Below, piece after piece: positions 1 through 10,902 of a stretch of DNA of 64,000 bases. The stretch comes from Irpex lacteus (taxonomy: Eukaryota > Basidiomycota > Agaricomycetes > Polyporales > Irpicaceae), in assembly GCA_001986395.2 (NCBI GenBank), contig MQVO02000018.1, positions 558,001 through 622,000 of the forward strand, in the 5' to 3' direction. A program made the position numbers and the translations under genes. Under the pieces are notes generated by a model. The model did no database searches and was not told the DNA's origin. It saw only the letters and a program-made list of their open reading frames with translations. Position 1 is the stretch's first letter, and each line of letters starts with the position of its first letter.

Positions 1-842
1 TGCTAGTACTGATAAGGACTCACATTACATCCGTGTTTGCAGACCGCCTTCAAAGTACGGTGCTGCCTCCTTCTCATGCCAGAACGTCCAACTATCCGGT
101 GATGCAGCATCGTTGTTTGGAACATGTGCGTCGACGTAGGGCGTAGGGCTGTAGGTCTGGTCGGAGGGTTTATTCACTATATGAAGACAAGACAGGCCTG
201 TTTGGTTTGCGATTCATTGTATTCGGCCTGTACTACACGACTGACCATTTCATCAAATATTGTGAAAACCACAAAACGACGATCATCGCATGTATGGAAA
301 GCACACTTGTTTGGGTGAGTAAGGGTCGGTCCTCTTAAACTCATGGTCAGCGTGCACTCAGTACGAGTCAGGCTGTGATAGTGATTGTAGTACTTACTGC
401 TAGACTACATGAGTAAGTGATGAGAGTAGACCATAGAGAGCAAAAGTGAACAATTAAATAAGGTTCACTGATCCAGACTCCGATAAACCCATTTTGCAAT
501 CGGTCTTCGCAACTGTGATGAAATTTCATTTACGATCGACATGTAGAAACACCCTGCTCGTTATGCTCATGAACATATAACTTACATCGAGTTAACCAGG
601 CTGGATAACGTCGGTATGCCATGGTACAATGTATCAAGTGGTTTTGATCTATGGAGCGTTGTCGCTGATGCTCTAATTATAAACTTTCTTCAACGTGAAG
701 ACCGCCAGGGTGAGCGTCGGTAACTCTCACCCGCTTTTTATCCTCTCCTCCCATCTCCCCTCCTCCCCCTCCAGCTTCTGAAGTCACCACACATTCATTT
801 TCAAGTCAATCCTTAACACACACTCGCTAAGAAACGTCAACC
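1..842. other. intergenic region at window start
   Basis: No complete gene is seen here. On the minus strand a frame ending at a TAA at 25-27 is open for about 60 codons back to about 214, and its last 30 residues look protein-like, so the 3' exon of a minus-strand gene is possible, but no convincing upstream exon was found. The last 120 bases before 843 are pyrimidine-rich, as is usual for the 5' leader of an expressed fungal gene. Confidence 0.4.
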
Positions 843-2051
843 ATGCTGACTTCACTCGCTCTCACTTTTGCCTCGCTCGCATCTCTCACACTCGCCGAAC
901 TCGTCGCGCCCAATCTCGTCGCTGCATCCACTTCCGGTTCGCTCAGTGGTCTGCGATACACCAACGTGGGCGGAGATGGCTTTTACATGCAGGTCGTCGA
1001 CATGCAACCTGGTGTCTTCCCTTCATGTGACGTCGCGGAGCCTTGCAAGCAGGTTCGCAAGGACGTCAGCGGACCACTTGCGCCCTTCGACGAAGATCTG
1101 ACGTTCAACTTCCGGGGCCCTTTGAATTTGTTCAATATTGCGGTGTACTCGCCTTCGAATTCTAGTGGGGCGACGTGGAAGAGGGTCAGTTCTTGGGCGG
1201 CGAACCAGAAGCCTGACAATCTTGTCTTCATGAACAACATGGGCGGTGGGAAATCCGGTGTGTGGACTAGTGAGTGTCTTTTTACTCGTTCAGAATTCGA
1301 TTGGATTATTAATGGTATGCCTTGCATAGTCTGCGGTGGAAATAGCCAGTCCTATGCAAACGGAGACTTCACTGATACTGTCGCGACACCCAATGAAGAG
1401 CTTCACTCTGGTTATCTGCCTCCGGCGAAGGAAGTCGTGAGTTTTAGCTTCTCTTTCTGGATATGCACTCCGTTTCTCACGAATATACCGATATAGAACA
1501 TCATGACAGCAACTCCGTGCGACAAGGATGCAGGAAACTGTGACGGCTTCTTCCGCGGGACAGCCAACGAGGCCTGGTCCGGTTCCAAGATGCTCGTTGT
1601 TGATTACAACATGCCTTCCGATGGCTCAGCTCTCCCAGCCATCTGGAGTCTTGCAGGCCAGGTTGTTCGCTCTGCCCAGTATGGCTGCAACTGCCGTGGC
1701 CAGGGCACAGGCGACGTCTGCGCCGAAGGCGATATTGCCGAGACACTCACTCCCAATGCTGAACAAGCCATCTCCGAGATCTACTCCTTCAAGGGTGCCA
1801 CCGGCTCTGGCGATGCCTTTTTCGCTCGTCCTACCAGCGGTAAGGCGACACTCGTCGCTATTTATGACACCAAGACGGATTCGATTACCATCCAGCGTCT
1901 CACGCAGTTTGATTACGCTCAGATGCAACTTTCGAGGAGCGTCATTGATGCGTATATCAGTGCACCCGCGAAGACCGTGCCTTTCGGTACCACCAAGAGG
2001 GCTACTGTGGACACGCTCTTCAAGCACCGTCGTCACAACCGTCACCACTGA
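843..2051 (+). CDS. Tos1/YJL171C-type secreted cell-wall protein, GH16-like
   Basis: Secreted protein of the Tos1/YJL171C cell-wall family, which is linked to beta-glucan in fungal walls. Exons 843-1269, 1330-1436 and 1497-2051 give 362 residues; both introns are 60 bp, so the frame is kept even if they are not removed. It starts with a signal peptide (about residues 1-18). The N-terminal half has a glycine-rich NMGGGKSG stretch, followed after splicing by CGGNSQSYANG. The C-terminal half has GTANEAWSG, the PAIW segment and a cysteine-rich CNCRGQG stretch followed by EGDIAE, which fits the ExDxxE catalytic signature of GH16-like glucanases. The C-terminus is basic and His-rich (KHRRHNRHH), with no GPI-like hydrophobic tail. 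Family assignment is by motif recognition; the enzymatic activity is inferred. Confidence 0.85.
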
Positions 2052-3419
2052 TGAAGCCTTTGTCTTCCTCGATTCATCCCCTCTCCGCCCTAATTTACCG
2101 CTATATTTATCTGTATCCCTATCTGTATAGATCCTTCCTTACGTCTGCTCGGGTTCTGTGGACCCATCTTCCATTCACTTACATCTTCTCTCTCCGGCGA
2201 GGCTGGAGTGCTTCTCTTATACTTACTCTTGATCGAGTTGACTTTGTAGCAGTGCTATAACTTCCGTTCTGTCTAGAATCGCATTCTGTTTCTTCTGTGT
2301 ACCTTTTACTGTATACTCGCCGCCGATCCGCCCATCGCATCGCTATTGTGTTCTTGGTATGTTCCACAGTACACTTCCATCTCGCTGCTATTTGCTCATC
2401 GATCTGCTTGTCACACAGAAGGTTTGCGCAACGTTAGGGAACCGTTCGAAAACGTTCCAATGCCTTCGCGGTAGAACATCTGCTGTCCCGGCGTGTTAGT
2501 GGCCTACCGGAATCACAGACCATTTGGACACGACTATGCAACGATGCAAGATAGGTGGTAGACGGAAGTCTCTGCTTTACATAAAGCGTAAGTACACTTA
2601 GTAGCCTCACGCATAGCGGTTAACTAGCCGTTACTGTGCTGATGAAGCCAGCAGAAGAGATACGCCCAGTAATACGGCAAGGACCCTGCGGCACCCCGTC
2701 TGAACGATTGTTTGCGACAACCCTCTTTTCCTGGAGGTCTGATACATGCGTCCTAAACGTTCTGAACGATCGCGCCATGGACGCCTGACACGACATGAGG
2801 ACATGCCGCTCTCTGCCGACTTGTACCGTGAGCTCGTACTGCTCCCCATGGGGTTCGATCCTATTTTCTGGGAAACATCTTGGGGGATATGAACCGGTAT
2901 GAACGATGTCTAGGACGTCTCCCGGAATGGCTTGGACAGGCGTTCAACAAATTATGCAGCCAATAAACATCGAACGTTGGTCAGGATAGGATAAGCTGCT
3001 GATTATCAGTGCGACGTGTCCGCCATGATTCTGTTTACATTTCGCCGAAACTGCCCTTGATTTGTCTTTGATTTGCCCTTGATGTCGCGAAACACCGCGA
3101 TAGCGATCTTAGCGTGCTTCAGGCAGCGATCACATGATCTAATTTTTTGTGTATATAGTCCCCGACCTCTCTCTCCTCCGATTTTCCCCAGTACCCTCTC
3201 CCCATCGAGTTGCGCGTACTACCCAACCTCTTCAGCTTCCAGCACTTAGCGTTCTTCGCATCTTCTCCCAACTTTCTCTCTCCGTTTGTGCATGTTCTCC
3301 AACCAGCTTGGAAGTACTCACAATCCTCACCGCGGCAACAAGCATACCTGCGGCGACTCTGTTCGGCGGGCTTTCTAATTGACCTACTCATCGACTCCTC
3401 TAAATAAACTATAACCACA
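2052..3419. other. intergenic region, INO1 promoter side
   Basis: About 1.4 kb without a credible gene. Only short open frames without coding character are present. The final 300 bases become pyrimidine-rich and carry the INO1 TATA element and an E-box-like hexamer, listed separately. Confidence 0.6.
3131..3158 (+). promoter_or_regulatory. INO1 promoter: E-box-like CACATG and TATA element
   Basis: CACATG lies at 3131-3136, and GTATATAG at 3151-3158, about 265 bases upstream of the INO1 start codon. In yeast, INO1 is controlled through inositol-responsive elements that contain a CATGTG core bound by bHLH proteins. The hexamer here matches that core, but one match is weak evidence; the TATA element is the firmer call. 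Confidence 0.4.
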
Positions 3420-5199
3420 ATGGCTCCCTCTTACTCCTCCGGCCTCAACACCCCCGAGTCCGAACTCGAATCGGTCATCCCGCCCCATCCTACCGCTGCG
3501 CGCCGTCCTCACTCTATCGTCGTGCAGTCGGACAACACCTCTTACTCGGACGAGTTCATTACGTCCAGGTTCACCCATCGTGGTGCCGAGGTCGTTGTAC
3601 AGGATGGACAGTATCTCGTCAAGCCCACTGCGAAGCCCTTTGAGTTCCAGACGACCAGGAAGGTCTCTAAGACTGGGTGAGCCATTACACTACGTTTTAA
3701 TATCGACAACTCTCTAACATTCATTTTTTTCAGTCTATTGATGATTGGTTTCGGCGGTAACAACGGCACTACCCTCGCCGCCGCTGTTCTTGCCAACCGT
3801 CACAACATTGTCTGGCACACGAAGGAGGGCGTTCAGCAGCCCAACTACATCGGGTCCATGCTTCGCGCCTCCACTGTCCGCCTCGGTGCTGATCCTGTCA
3901 CCGGAAAGGACGTTCACGTCCCTGTCTCTGACGTCCTCCCCATGGTCCACCCCAACGACCTCGTCCTCGGAGGCTGGGATATCTCTGGTCTTCCCTTGGA
4001 CCAGGCCATGAAGCGCGCCCAGGTGCTCGACTACGACCTCCAGCGTCAGGTCGCACCTTACATGGCTGAGCTCGGCAAGCCTCTCCCTTCCATCTACTAC
4101 CCCGACTTCATCGCTGCCAACCAGGAAGCTCGTGCGGACAATGTCATCCCCGGTACCGACAAGCAGGCTCACCTCGAGCACATCCGGGCTGATATCCGCA
4201 AGTTCAAGCAGGACAACGGTCTTGACCGCGTCGTTGTCTTTTGGACCGCCAACACCGAGCGTTACAGCGACATCATCCCTGGTGTAAACGACACTGCCAA
4301 CAACATCCTCGCTGCTATCAAGTCTTCCCACTCCGAGGTGTCCCCCTCTACTCTCTTCGCTGTTGCAGCGATCCTCGAGGGCGAGCCCTTCGTCAACGGT
4401 GCTCCCCAGAACACCTTCGTTCCTGGTGTTATCGAGCTCGCCGAGCGCGAGAAGTCTTTCATTGGCGGTGACGATCTCAAGACCGGCCAGACCAAGCTCA
4501 AGTCTGTGTTCGCCGAGTTCCTCGTCAACGCTGGTATCAAGCCTCTCTCCATCGCCTCGTACAACCATCTTGGCAACAACGACGGTCACAACTTGTCTGC
4601 TGAACGCCAGTTCAAGAGCAAGGAGATCAGCAAGAGCAGCGTCGTCGACGATATGGTCGCCGCGAACGCCCTCCTGTACAAGCCTGCTCCGGCTGACGCT
4701 GTCAAGGGCACGAAGGAGGCCAAGGGCGAGCACCCTGACCATGTCATCGTCATCAAGTACATTCCCGCCGTCGGTGACTCCAAGCGTGCCATCGACGAGT
4801 ACTACTCGGAGATCTTCTGCGGCGGTCGCTCCACCATCAACATTTTCAACGAGTGCGAGGTATGTCTTTCTCTTTTATATCAAGGTCATCAACTCGTGGT
4901 AACTAACCTTTCGCTCTCAGGACTCTCTCTTGGCTACGCCTCTCATCCTCGACTTGACCATCCTCACCGAGCTGCTCACTCGCGTCAAGTACCGCGACGC
5001 CTCCGCCTCCGACGAGTTCAAGCCCCTCTACTCCGTTCTGTCCTTGCTGTCCTACATGCTCAAGGCTCCTCTCGTCAAACCCGGCACCGACGTCGTTAAC
5101 AGCCTTAACAGGCAGCGTAACGCGCTCGAGGCGTTCTTGAAGGCTTGCATCGGTCTCGAGGGAAGCAGCGACTTGTTGCTTGAGACTCGTATTTGGTAG
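3420..5199 (+). CDS. INO1: inositol-3-phosphate synthase
   Basis: Converts glucose 6-phosphate to 1D-myo-inositol 3-phosphate, the committed step of inositol synthesis for phosphatidylinositol; cytosolic and NAD-dependent. Exons 3420-3676, 3734-4859 and 4921-5199 give 553 residues, close to the 530-550 usual for fungi. The Rossmann NAD loop GFGGNNG is at residues 91-97, directly after the first intron. Further family motifs are [15 protein letters not shown] (from about residue 361) and KSSVVDDM (from about residue 386), which includes active-site lysines. Codon use is strongly biased to C-ending codons compared with neighbours, suggesting high expression. The start is the first ATG after a pyrimidine-rich leader with a CACAATGG context. 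Assignment is firm. Confidence 0.97.
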
Positions 5200-5617
5200 A
5201 TGCTTTGAAGTGGTCGGTTGCGTTGCATATTGTTCGCGAATTATTTACTTGAGGCGTATATAATCTCTGGGGCCATCTCAACTGGTCGTGCTTCATGTAA
5301 CGTGTTTGGTATCTTGAATAAACTTGTTGGTGCTCGTTCGCGAGTTAGACAAAATCTTGTCGTGCGAGACTTGGATGGTGTTGGATAAGTATTGTATGTG
5401 GTGCTTCTCGTCAAACGGGATACAATCTAGTGTTTGTGTGAAGGCCTCCACCGATATCGTTGCATACTACTCCGGATACTCGACTCGGTATTCGCAAATG
5501 TAAAGACACCTCTATTAATATCGCAAGTAATGTAAGCAGGTTGATTATAGAATTACTGTTAGACAATATTATGATACTACTGTGAAACCAACTTTCCTCC
5601 AATCCAGAACCTTGCCA
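5200..5617. other. intergenic region between convergent genes
   Basis: About 420 bases between the 3' ends of INO1 and the F-box gene. It is AT-rich and holds the two 3' untranslated regions; an AATAAA-like signal occurs at about 5317-5322. No gene seen. Confidence 0.6.
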
Positions 5618-7552
5618 TTAGAAAGTTTCCGAATCGTTAGGCTCCATGTACTCGTGGAAATCACCCTCTACGTCCCCTTCTGAGTCTTCCCCTGAGCTCT
5701 CTTCATCACCCTCTGGAGTCCACTGCATTGGAACGGATGGATTATGCTCGCCAACGTGACCGTCGTCCCCGTCGTCGTCAGACTCGTCCGAGTCGCTATT
5801 CATGCCGTCTACAAGTGCTAGTAGAGCAGGTGGAACGAGATAGCCGTACTGATCGTAGAATTGAACGTCCACCATGGGTCCCAAGAGCTCTGCGAAAGAG
5901 GCCATTGGTAGATGGCTTTTGCATGCAACAAATATTAGCCGCAGCGGTCTCATACCGACAGACTGTCTCGCCCCAAAGATAGTCGCCAAGTCCGTCAGTA
6001 ACTGCGTGGTTACCTTAAGGCCTCCAAACTGCAAGGTATGCAAATGGGGGAATGGGTGGCTACCATCTGAAAGCGGAGTGAAGACGGATTTAATCTCGTC
6101 AAGAGCGAGACTGAGATAATGGAAGCATAGGACCCGTAGTTCAGGCATAGAGCGGATGGTCTTGGGGAGTATGACACCGTGCTTCTTTGTACCGTCTGGC
6201 CCATCGAATATAAACATCTTTATGTCGCCAAGACCGGGTATCCCTTGCGTGTATAGTTCATCAAAGTATCTCTGCATATCCGCCCTGCAATCATCCGTGG
6301 AGCTGGGTTGACGCATGGTGATACCGAGGCTCGAATGTACCGGATGAAGGAATAGTAACTTCATACTAGGAAGTTTAGGCTCCATATAGTCCCTTTTAGG
6401 TAAAGTGTTGGTCGACCATATGAATGAGAGCTTTAAGCAGGGAGGAGTGCAGTACTCTATATCAACAGTTTGTTGGAAGGTGACAACTTGTGAGCCAGGA
6501 GTGGATGCAGGAAGAAATGTCTGGCGCAATGGAGAAAATACAGCTTGGAGCAGAATATTGATGATACGATCGTCCAGTCCCTGCACAAGGACATCAACCT
6601 TGGCCTGAGTGAGAGCAGGGAGGATCAAGGAGTGGAGAAGGAGGATATGTCCTTCGGATGCGCCCCCAAGTGTGAGGTGACGTAGATGTGGAAGGGTGAG
6701 TGAACTCTTGCTGGAGCTAATAACTGTGTCGGTTATGCTGTGTTCGAGAGGGGCCACAAGGTTGCGTAGTTTCAAAGCGCGAAGATCACATAGAGGGCGT
6801 AACTGTTCCAACACTGCACTCCACGACGAGCCGCTCTCGGTTCCAGATCGGTACGTCACCGCGAGGCTCGTAAGCGTAGAAGGGAGTGCCCAGTCTTCGA
6901 ACAAGAGAGACTCAAAGCGGTTCGGATCAGGGACGACCTTCAACGTACGGAGTGACGGAAACAAAGAGGACAGTTTGCGAAACTGCTGCGATGACAATCC
7001 GGGCCGCATGGTCGAGAGAGAGCCAAAGAACTCGAAGTGAGCAAGCGGTAGTGGATGCTGGTTCAAGAGAGTCCATATCGCACGTGCGAATGACTCGTAT
7101 ATGTCCCATAGACATAGCGAGTAGATGCGTCGATTATGAACCTTTATTAATGCACTCAACTCAGAGTTGTGCATTCTGTCAATGGCCGTATCGAAAATTA
7201 TCCGCAATTGCGCGGATCGAGAACGCTCTAGGAAGCACTGTGGCAATTCCTTGGGTTGTTTTCGATCGTAACGAATTGTTGACCAGAAGCTCGATGCAGC
7301 GAGAGCAACTTCTCGCCAGTGCCGGCATACATGCGTAAGATGCAGGCGCGCCCACATCTCCGAGTTGCTTGTGGGAGAGATTGGGGTTGCGTACTCGAAT
7401 ATATGTAGCAGAATCTCTGGACATAGTGAAGCCACCGGTAGAAGCTCGTTCTGACGGAACCGTAGTCGGCTTATGTCTTTATGTAGCATGATGATGCGAC
7501 TTTCCAGCGCATCACGTTCAGAGGTGACTGACGGGTCGCAGAGGGAGTACAT
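5618..7552 (-). CDS. F-box domain protein with leucine-rich-like body
   Basis: Predicted F-box protein, 644 residues, a family greatly expanded in agaricomycetes and expected to bind Skp1 in SCF ubiquitin ligases. After a short coiled-coil-like stretch (ALESRIIMLHKDISRLR) comes the F-box, LLPVASLCPEILLHIFEYA, then the typical LTHVCRHWREVALAASSFWSTI. The body has irregular leucine-rich segments such as LRHLTLGGAS and LHTLQFGGLKV. The last 55 residues are very acidic. The frame stays open 36 codons upstream of the chosen ATG (7550-7552), but a good intron (donor GTACGT, acceptor CAG, 7556-7605) ends three bases before this ATG, so the upstream ATG at 7660 is probably in the 5' untranslated region. 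Substrate unknown. Confidence 0.75.
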   Translation of the reverse strand: MYSLCDPSVTSERDALESRIIMLHKDISRLRFRQNELLPVASLCPEILLHIFEYATPISPTSNSEMWARLHLTHVCRHWREVALAASSFWSTIRYDRKQPKELPQCFLERSRSAQLRIIFDTAIDRMHNSELSALIKVHNRRIYSLCLWDIYESFARAIWTLLNQHPLPLAHFEFFGSLSTMRPGLSSQQFRKLSSLFPSLRTLKVVPDPNRFESLLFEDWALPSTLTSLAVTYRSGTESGSSWSAVLEQLRPLCDLRALKLRNLVAPLEHSITDTVISSSKSSLTLPHLRHLTLGGASEGHILLLHSLILPALTQAKVDVLVQGLDDRIINILLQAVFSPLRQTFLPASTPGSQVVTFQQTVDIEYCTPPCLKLSFIWSTNTLPKRDYMEPKLPSMKLLFLHPVHSSLGITMRQPSSTDDCRADMQRYFDELYTQGIPGLGDIKMFIFDGPDGTKKHGVILPKTIRSMPELRVLCFHYLSLALDEIKSVFTPLSDGSHPFPHLHTLQFGGLKVTTQLLTDLATIFGARQSVGMRPLRLIFVACKSHLPMASFAELLGPMVDVQFYDQYGYLVPPALLALVDGMNSDSDESDDDGDDGHVGEHNPSVPMQWTPEGDEESSGEDSEGDVEGDFHEYMEPNDSETF

Positions 7553-7897
7553 ATTCTGCTTTGGAGAGTAAGAATCAGAGAAAAGAACGAGGAGAATAAA
7601 CGTACGATGATGAGACTTATATATGCACGACACTGCCAGCAGCCACTGGCAGAGGTCCAACTTGAATCGATGGGAGCAAAGCTGTTGGGGAACGCCGTTA
7701 TGAAGATTTGACAGCTTGAGTGAGGATTTACAATTAAGTACTCACTATCTTAGGAACAACTTCAGCTTGAAAAGTTAGATTCACCTTTCACAGTGCTACT
7801 ATTGCTGGCACTATTTGTGCATGCCGCGGGTACTGCGAGTGGTGGTAGACCGTGACGTCGACGCGATACTGAGGCGCGACTCGGATACGTTGTCACA

Positions 7898-7922
7898 GCC
7901 GCGTGACTGTTCGAGTCACGGC
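7898..7922. repeat. inverted repeat (hairpin) in GC-rich palindrome cluster
   Basis: TGACT and AGTCA arms, extended to GCCG/CGGC, surround a GTTCG loop. It sits in about 120 bases packed with CpG-containing palindromes (GTCGAC twice, GAGCTC twice, CTCGAG, ACGCGT), unlike the AT-rich flanks. Function unknown. Confidence 0.45.
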
Positions 7923-8565
7923 TTCGAGCTCTCGAGCTCGCTTCGGACGTCGACGTACGCGTCCAAGTTGGACTCGATTCTTCTCATTAATTCGCGTCCT
8001 TGCGTTGAACGTAACGGTGTTGCAGATTTGAAGTAATGCTTAGTCTATACATCAAGCATTGCGCGTGCCTGGCATGAATATTACTTTACTCACTTGAATG
8101 TCGGAAAATCCTTCAAAGTGAGTGTTTTCATTTAATTCATTAGAATGCCTATCAGCTCATTTGATCACTCATGGCCCCTTGTTATATGCACACATCGTAT
8201 TTGTGATTAGTATTGAACACAAAACCTCAAGGCCTCACATCTCCCAGCCGTCGCCAGATAGTAGGTTCATGCGCATTGTGCGGTTTACTCTTCCAGCTAC
8301 TGGCCATGGCCCTCGAGAGGTAGCTCATTTCTACAATATTCTGCAAATTCTGTATTCCAAACTTGGCAGGCGAGCGCACAACTCGGCTTCGGGCATCGAG
8401 GTTTGTTGTATTGACCGAAGTTGTGAGGTATCCATTCCGTAGCCGACCCCGACCGTAATATGGTGGCGTTAAAGCATCTCATGTGCCTTCGCTGGTGATT
8501 TATGGCGACAGCACTAACACGTTCCGAGTAAAATGCGAAAGGGATGGGAAGTGCAATGACCGGGG

Positions 8566-8573
8566 TATATAAA
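8566..8573 (+). promoter_or_regulatory. TATA element of MFS gene at 8660
   Basis: TATATAAA lies 87 bases upstream of the start codon, a spacing usual for fungal TATA promoters. Confidence 0.5.
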
Positions 8574-8659
8574 CGACTTCCGGCTACTTGCCTGCAGCTC
8601 CCGTCTCATGCTGAAGCCATCCCCACCGGCTTTTCATTTTTGTCTCCTTCGCTACCAGG

Positions 8660-10580
8660 ATGTTCTCGGATCAGGAAAGTCGACGTTCAAGGCCGGAAAC
8701 CACCATTTGCAATGCTTCGAGCGCATCGTATGAATTCAAGGGCAGCGAAGAGAAGCTCGATTCGACCGAAATTCAGGAGGTCCCGCAAGAGGTGGAGGCC
8801 GACAACAAACTTACTGATCTGAATGTACCCGATGGAGGTCTACGAGCATGGCTAGTTGTTCTCGCAGTAAGTCCTCTGAACCGTGCATTCCAACAAGGCT
8901 AACGTGTTTGCTGTGGGGATTTGCTTAGGGACATACATCGACCTTTGCAGCGTTCGGCTTCATCAATGCATGGGGTGTAAGTCTTTGACAGCATTGCATT
9001 TTGTCTCAGCCGAGCTTATCCTCCATCCATGGGACTCAGGTATTCCAGGAGTACTATGAGCAGAATTTACTACACGGGGAGTCCCCGTCCACGATGTAAG
9101 TGCCTACGTGAACCATTCCCGCCGGTTATATTTAACATGCTCCAGAGCATGGATAGGTTCCATACAAGTGAGTAGTACGGCAAAAAGCGTGTATGGATTT
9201 GTGGCTTACTCAATCGACCCGTAGTACGCATTAGTTTTCATGCCAGGTCTCCTCGTTGGTCGTCTGTTCGACCGAGGATATTATCGAATCCCATTCGCCA
9301 TCGGATCCGCTGGTCTTATCACGTCAACTTTCCTCATCGCGGAATGCACGAAATACTGGCATTTCCTCCTTTGCCAAGGAGTCTTTGTAGGGGTAAACAT
9401 GGTCTTCTCCAATCGTATCAAGCAGGCAACTAAAGTCCATGACAGCTTTCTGCAGGAATCATAATTATTCTTGGTCTTGGAGTTCTTCCGCAATGGTTCA
9501 AGGCTAAGAAAGGTGTAGCGCTTGGGTTGATTACTATTGGAGCCAGCTTCGGCGGGGTGGTATATCCCATCGCGGCGAGGAAACTGATACCTATCATCGG
9601 GTAAGAGCCACTAACGATATCTGTAATACTAGCCGCTAACATTTTCTCGATTTACCAGATTCAAGTGGACAATGCGAACTCTAGGATTCATCCACGTCTT
9701 CCTACTTGTGATAGCCAATACGTGCACGAAACGCCGCCTTCCGCCTAAGAAAAACCAGTCACCGGTCTCCTTACGTGCTTTTAGAAACCCACCGTTTGCG
9801 TTCTTCTGCGCTGCGGGCTTCATGACTTTCCTAGGGCTTTATACCGTGCGTTTGCCTCAAGTACACGCGCAGGTGACTACTGATTACTTCTGCGGACTAG
9901 GTTCTCACATACATTAGTGTCAGCGCAAGGGAACACGGCATTTCTGACAACTTTGCATTCTACTATGTTGCTATTGTGAACGCTGGCGGTGTATTGGGCA
10001 GAGGTGTACTCGGTCGATTAGGCGATCGCTTTGGTATGCCCTTTTGCACTTCGAATGTTTCAAGCACGCAGTTGTTGATTTGGATCAAGGTCCACTGTCG
10101 ATAATTGCCCCCTCGACGTTTGTCGCCGGCATTCTCACGTACGCGTGGCCGTTCGTCACATCAAAGGGAGGGCTCATCGCGCTGGGTCTCGTTTACGGGT
10201 TCGTAAATGATTACACCCTCTCCCTGCTCGTCTCAAGTTTCCACGCTTCTTTAATTAGGATTGCGAGTGGTGGATTCCTCGCATTGTTCGGCGCACCTAC
10301 CGTGCACATGGGCGACTTTCATGAAAATGGAACACGCCTTGGCCTGTTCCTAACTTGCATGTCACTCGGAGCTCTCGCGGGACCCCCAATATCAGGGGCG
10401 ATCAAGGATACAACTGGCAGTTTTACGCTAGTCGGTGTGTGGGCTGGTACGTACTCTACCGTACGTTGAATCCTGTACTTACTAATTTTATATGTCCTAG
10501 GTACGGCAATCATGGTTTCTGTAGTGCTTTTTACTCTTTCCAGATACACGCTTCTGCGTGGATGGAGCGGCAAGGCGTAG
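8660..10580 (+). CDS. MFS transporter, monocarboxylate-permease-like
   Basis: Plasma-membrane major facilitator of the fungal monocarboxylate porter type (MCT/SLC16-like). Eleven exons: 8660-8866, 8929-8976, 9040-9095, 9146-9167, 9225-9392, 9446-9600, 9659-9845, 9901-10033, 10090-10198, 10259-10446, 10501-10580; 450 residues. A hydrophilic N-terminus leads into the family signature PDGGLRAWLVVLAGH, then AFGFINAWGVFQEYYE, GLGVLPQWFKAKKGVALGL, ASFGGVVYPI, and the second-half motif VSAREHGISDNFAFY followed by GGVLGRGVLGRLGDRFG. About 12 membrane helices are expected. Exon 4 is only 22 bases. Substrate unknown; members of this family carry monocarboxylates, but many fungal paralogues have no known cargo. 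It lies head-to-tail with the DHA2-type carrier. Confidence 0.88.
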
Positions 10581-10902
10581 TCCTGGCCTCAATTACCACA
10601 AACACATATAATCAATATTACTTAGTAATGTCTTAATTACGGTCTCTAAGTATACTACACAGGACTCGCACTGTCGCCAGATGAATGTGCAGTTTATCTC
10701 AAGAGCGCTTGGTTCGGCGACCAACTAGTACTGCTTATTAACTAAAGACGCCGCCTAGTTGCACCATCACGCTGATCCATTGCAATATTGCGTGGTCGTG
10801 TGAGATAAAAATTTCTATAACCGTGACGCGGGTCCTTGACTTCTGAGTGCGTTTGTCTTTTTCTTGCCTATAGCTACTCTATGCTTGCTGAATCCGACCG
10901 GG
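10581..10902. other. intergenic region
   Basis: About 320 bases between two plus-strand transporter genes. No gene or strong promoter element seen. Confidence 0.6.

Larger units (their letters stand above)
7553..8659. other. intergenic region between divergent genes
   Basis: About 1.1 kb shared by the F-box gene (minus) and the first MFS gene (plus). It contains a 5'-untranslated intron of the F-box gene (7556-7605), a GC-rich palindrome cluster (about 7840-7965) and a TATA element at 8566-8573. No gene is supported; the short open frames lack coding character. Confidence 0.5.

Noticed and set aside
2843..2860. GGTTCGATCC, a tRNA B-box-like string
   Set aside because: No A-box or acceptor-stem complement at the right distance, so no tRNA.
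3735..4742. 335-codon open frame opposite INO1
   Set aside because: It is the antisense shadow of a strongly codon-biased gene; its Val/Asp/Glu/Leu-rich translation is the typical result of reading such a gene backwards.
7553..7660. 36-residue N-terminal extension of the F-box protein
   Set aside because: It reads through a consensus intron (7556-7605) whose removal breaks the frame, so it is most likely 5' untranslated.
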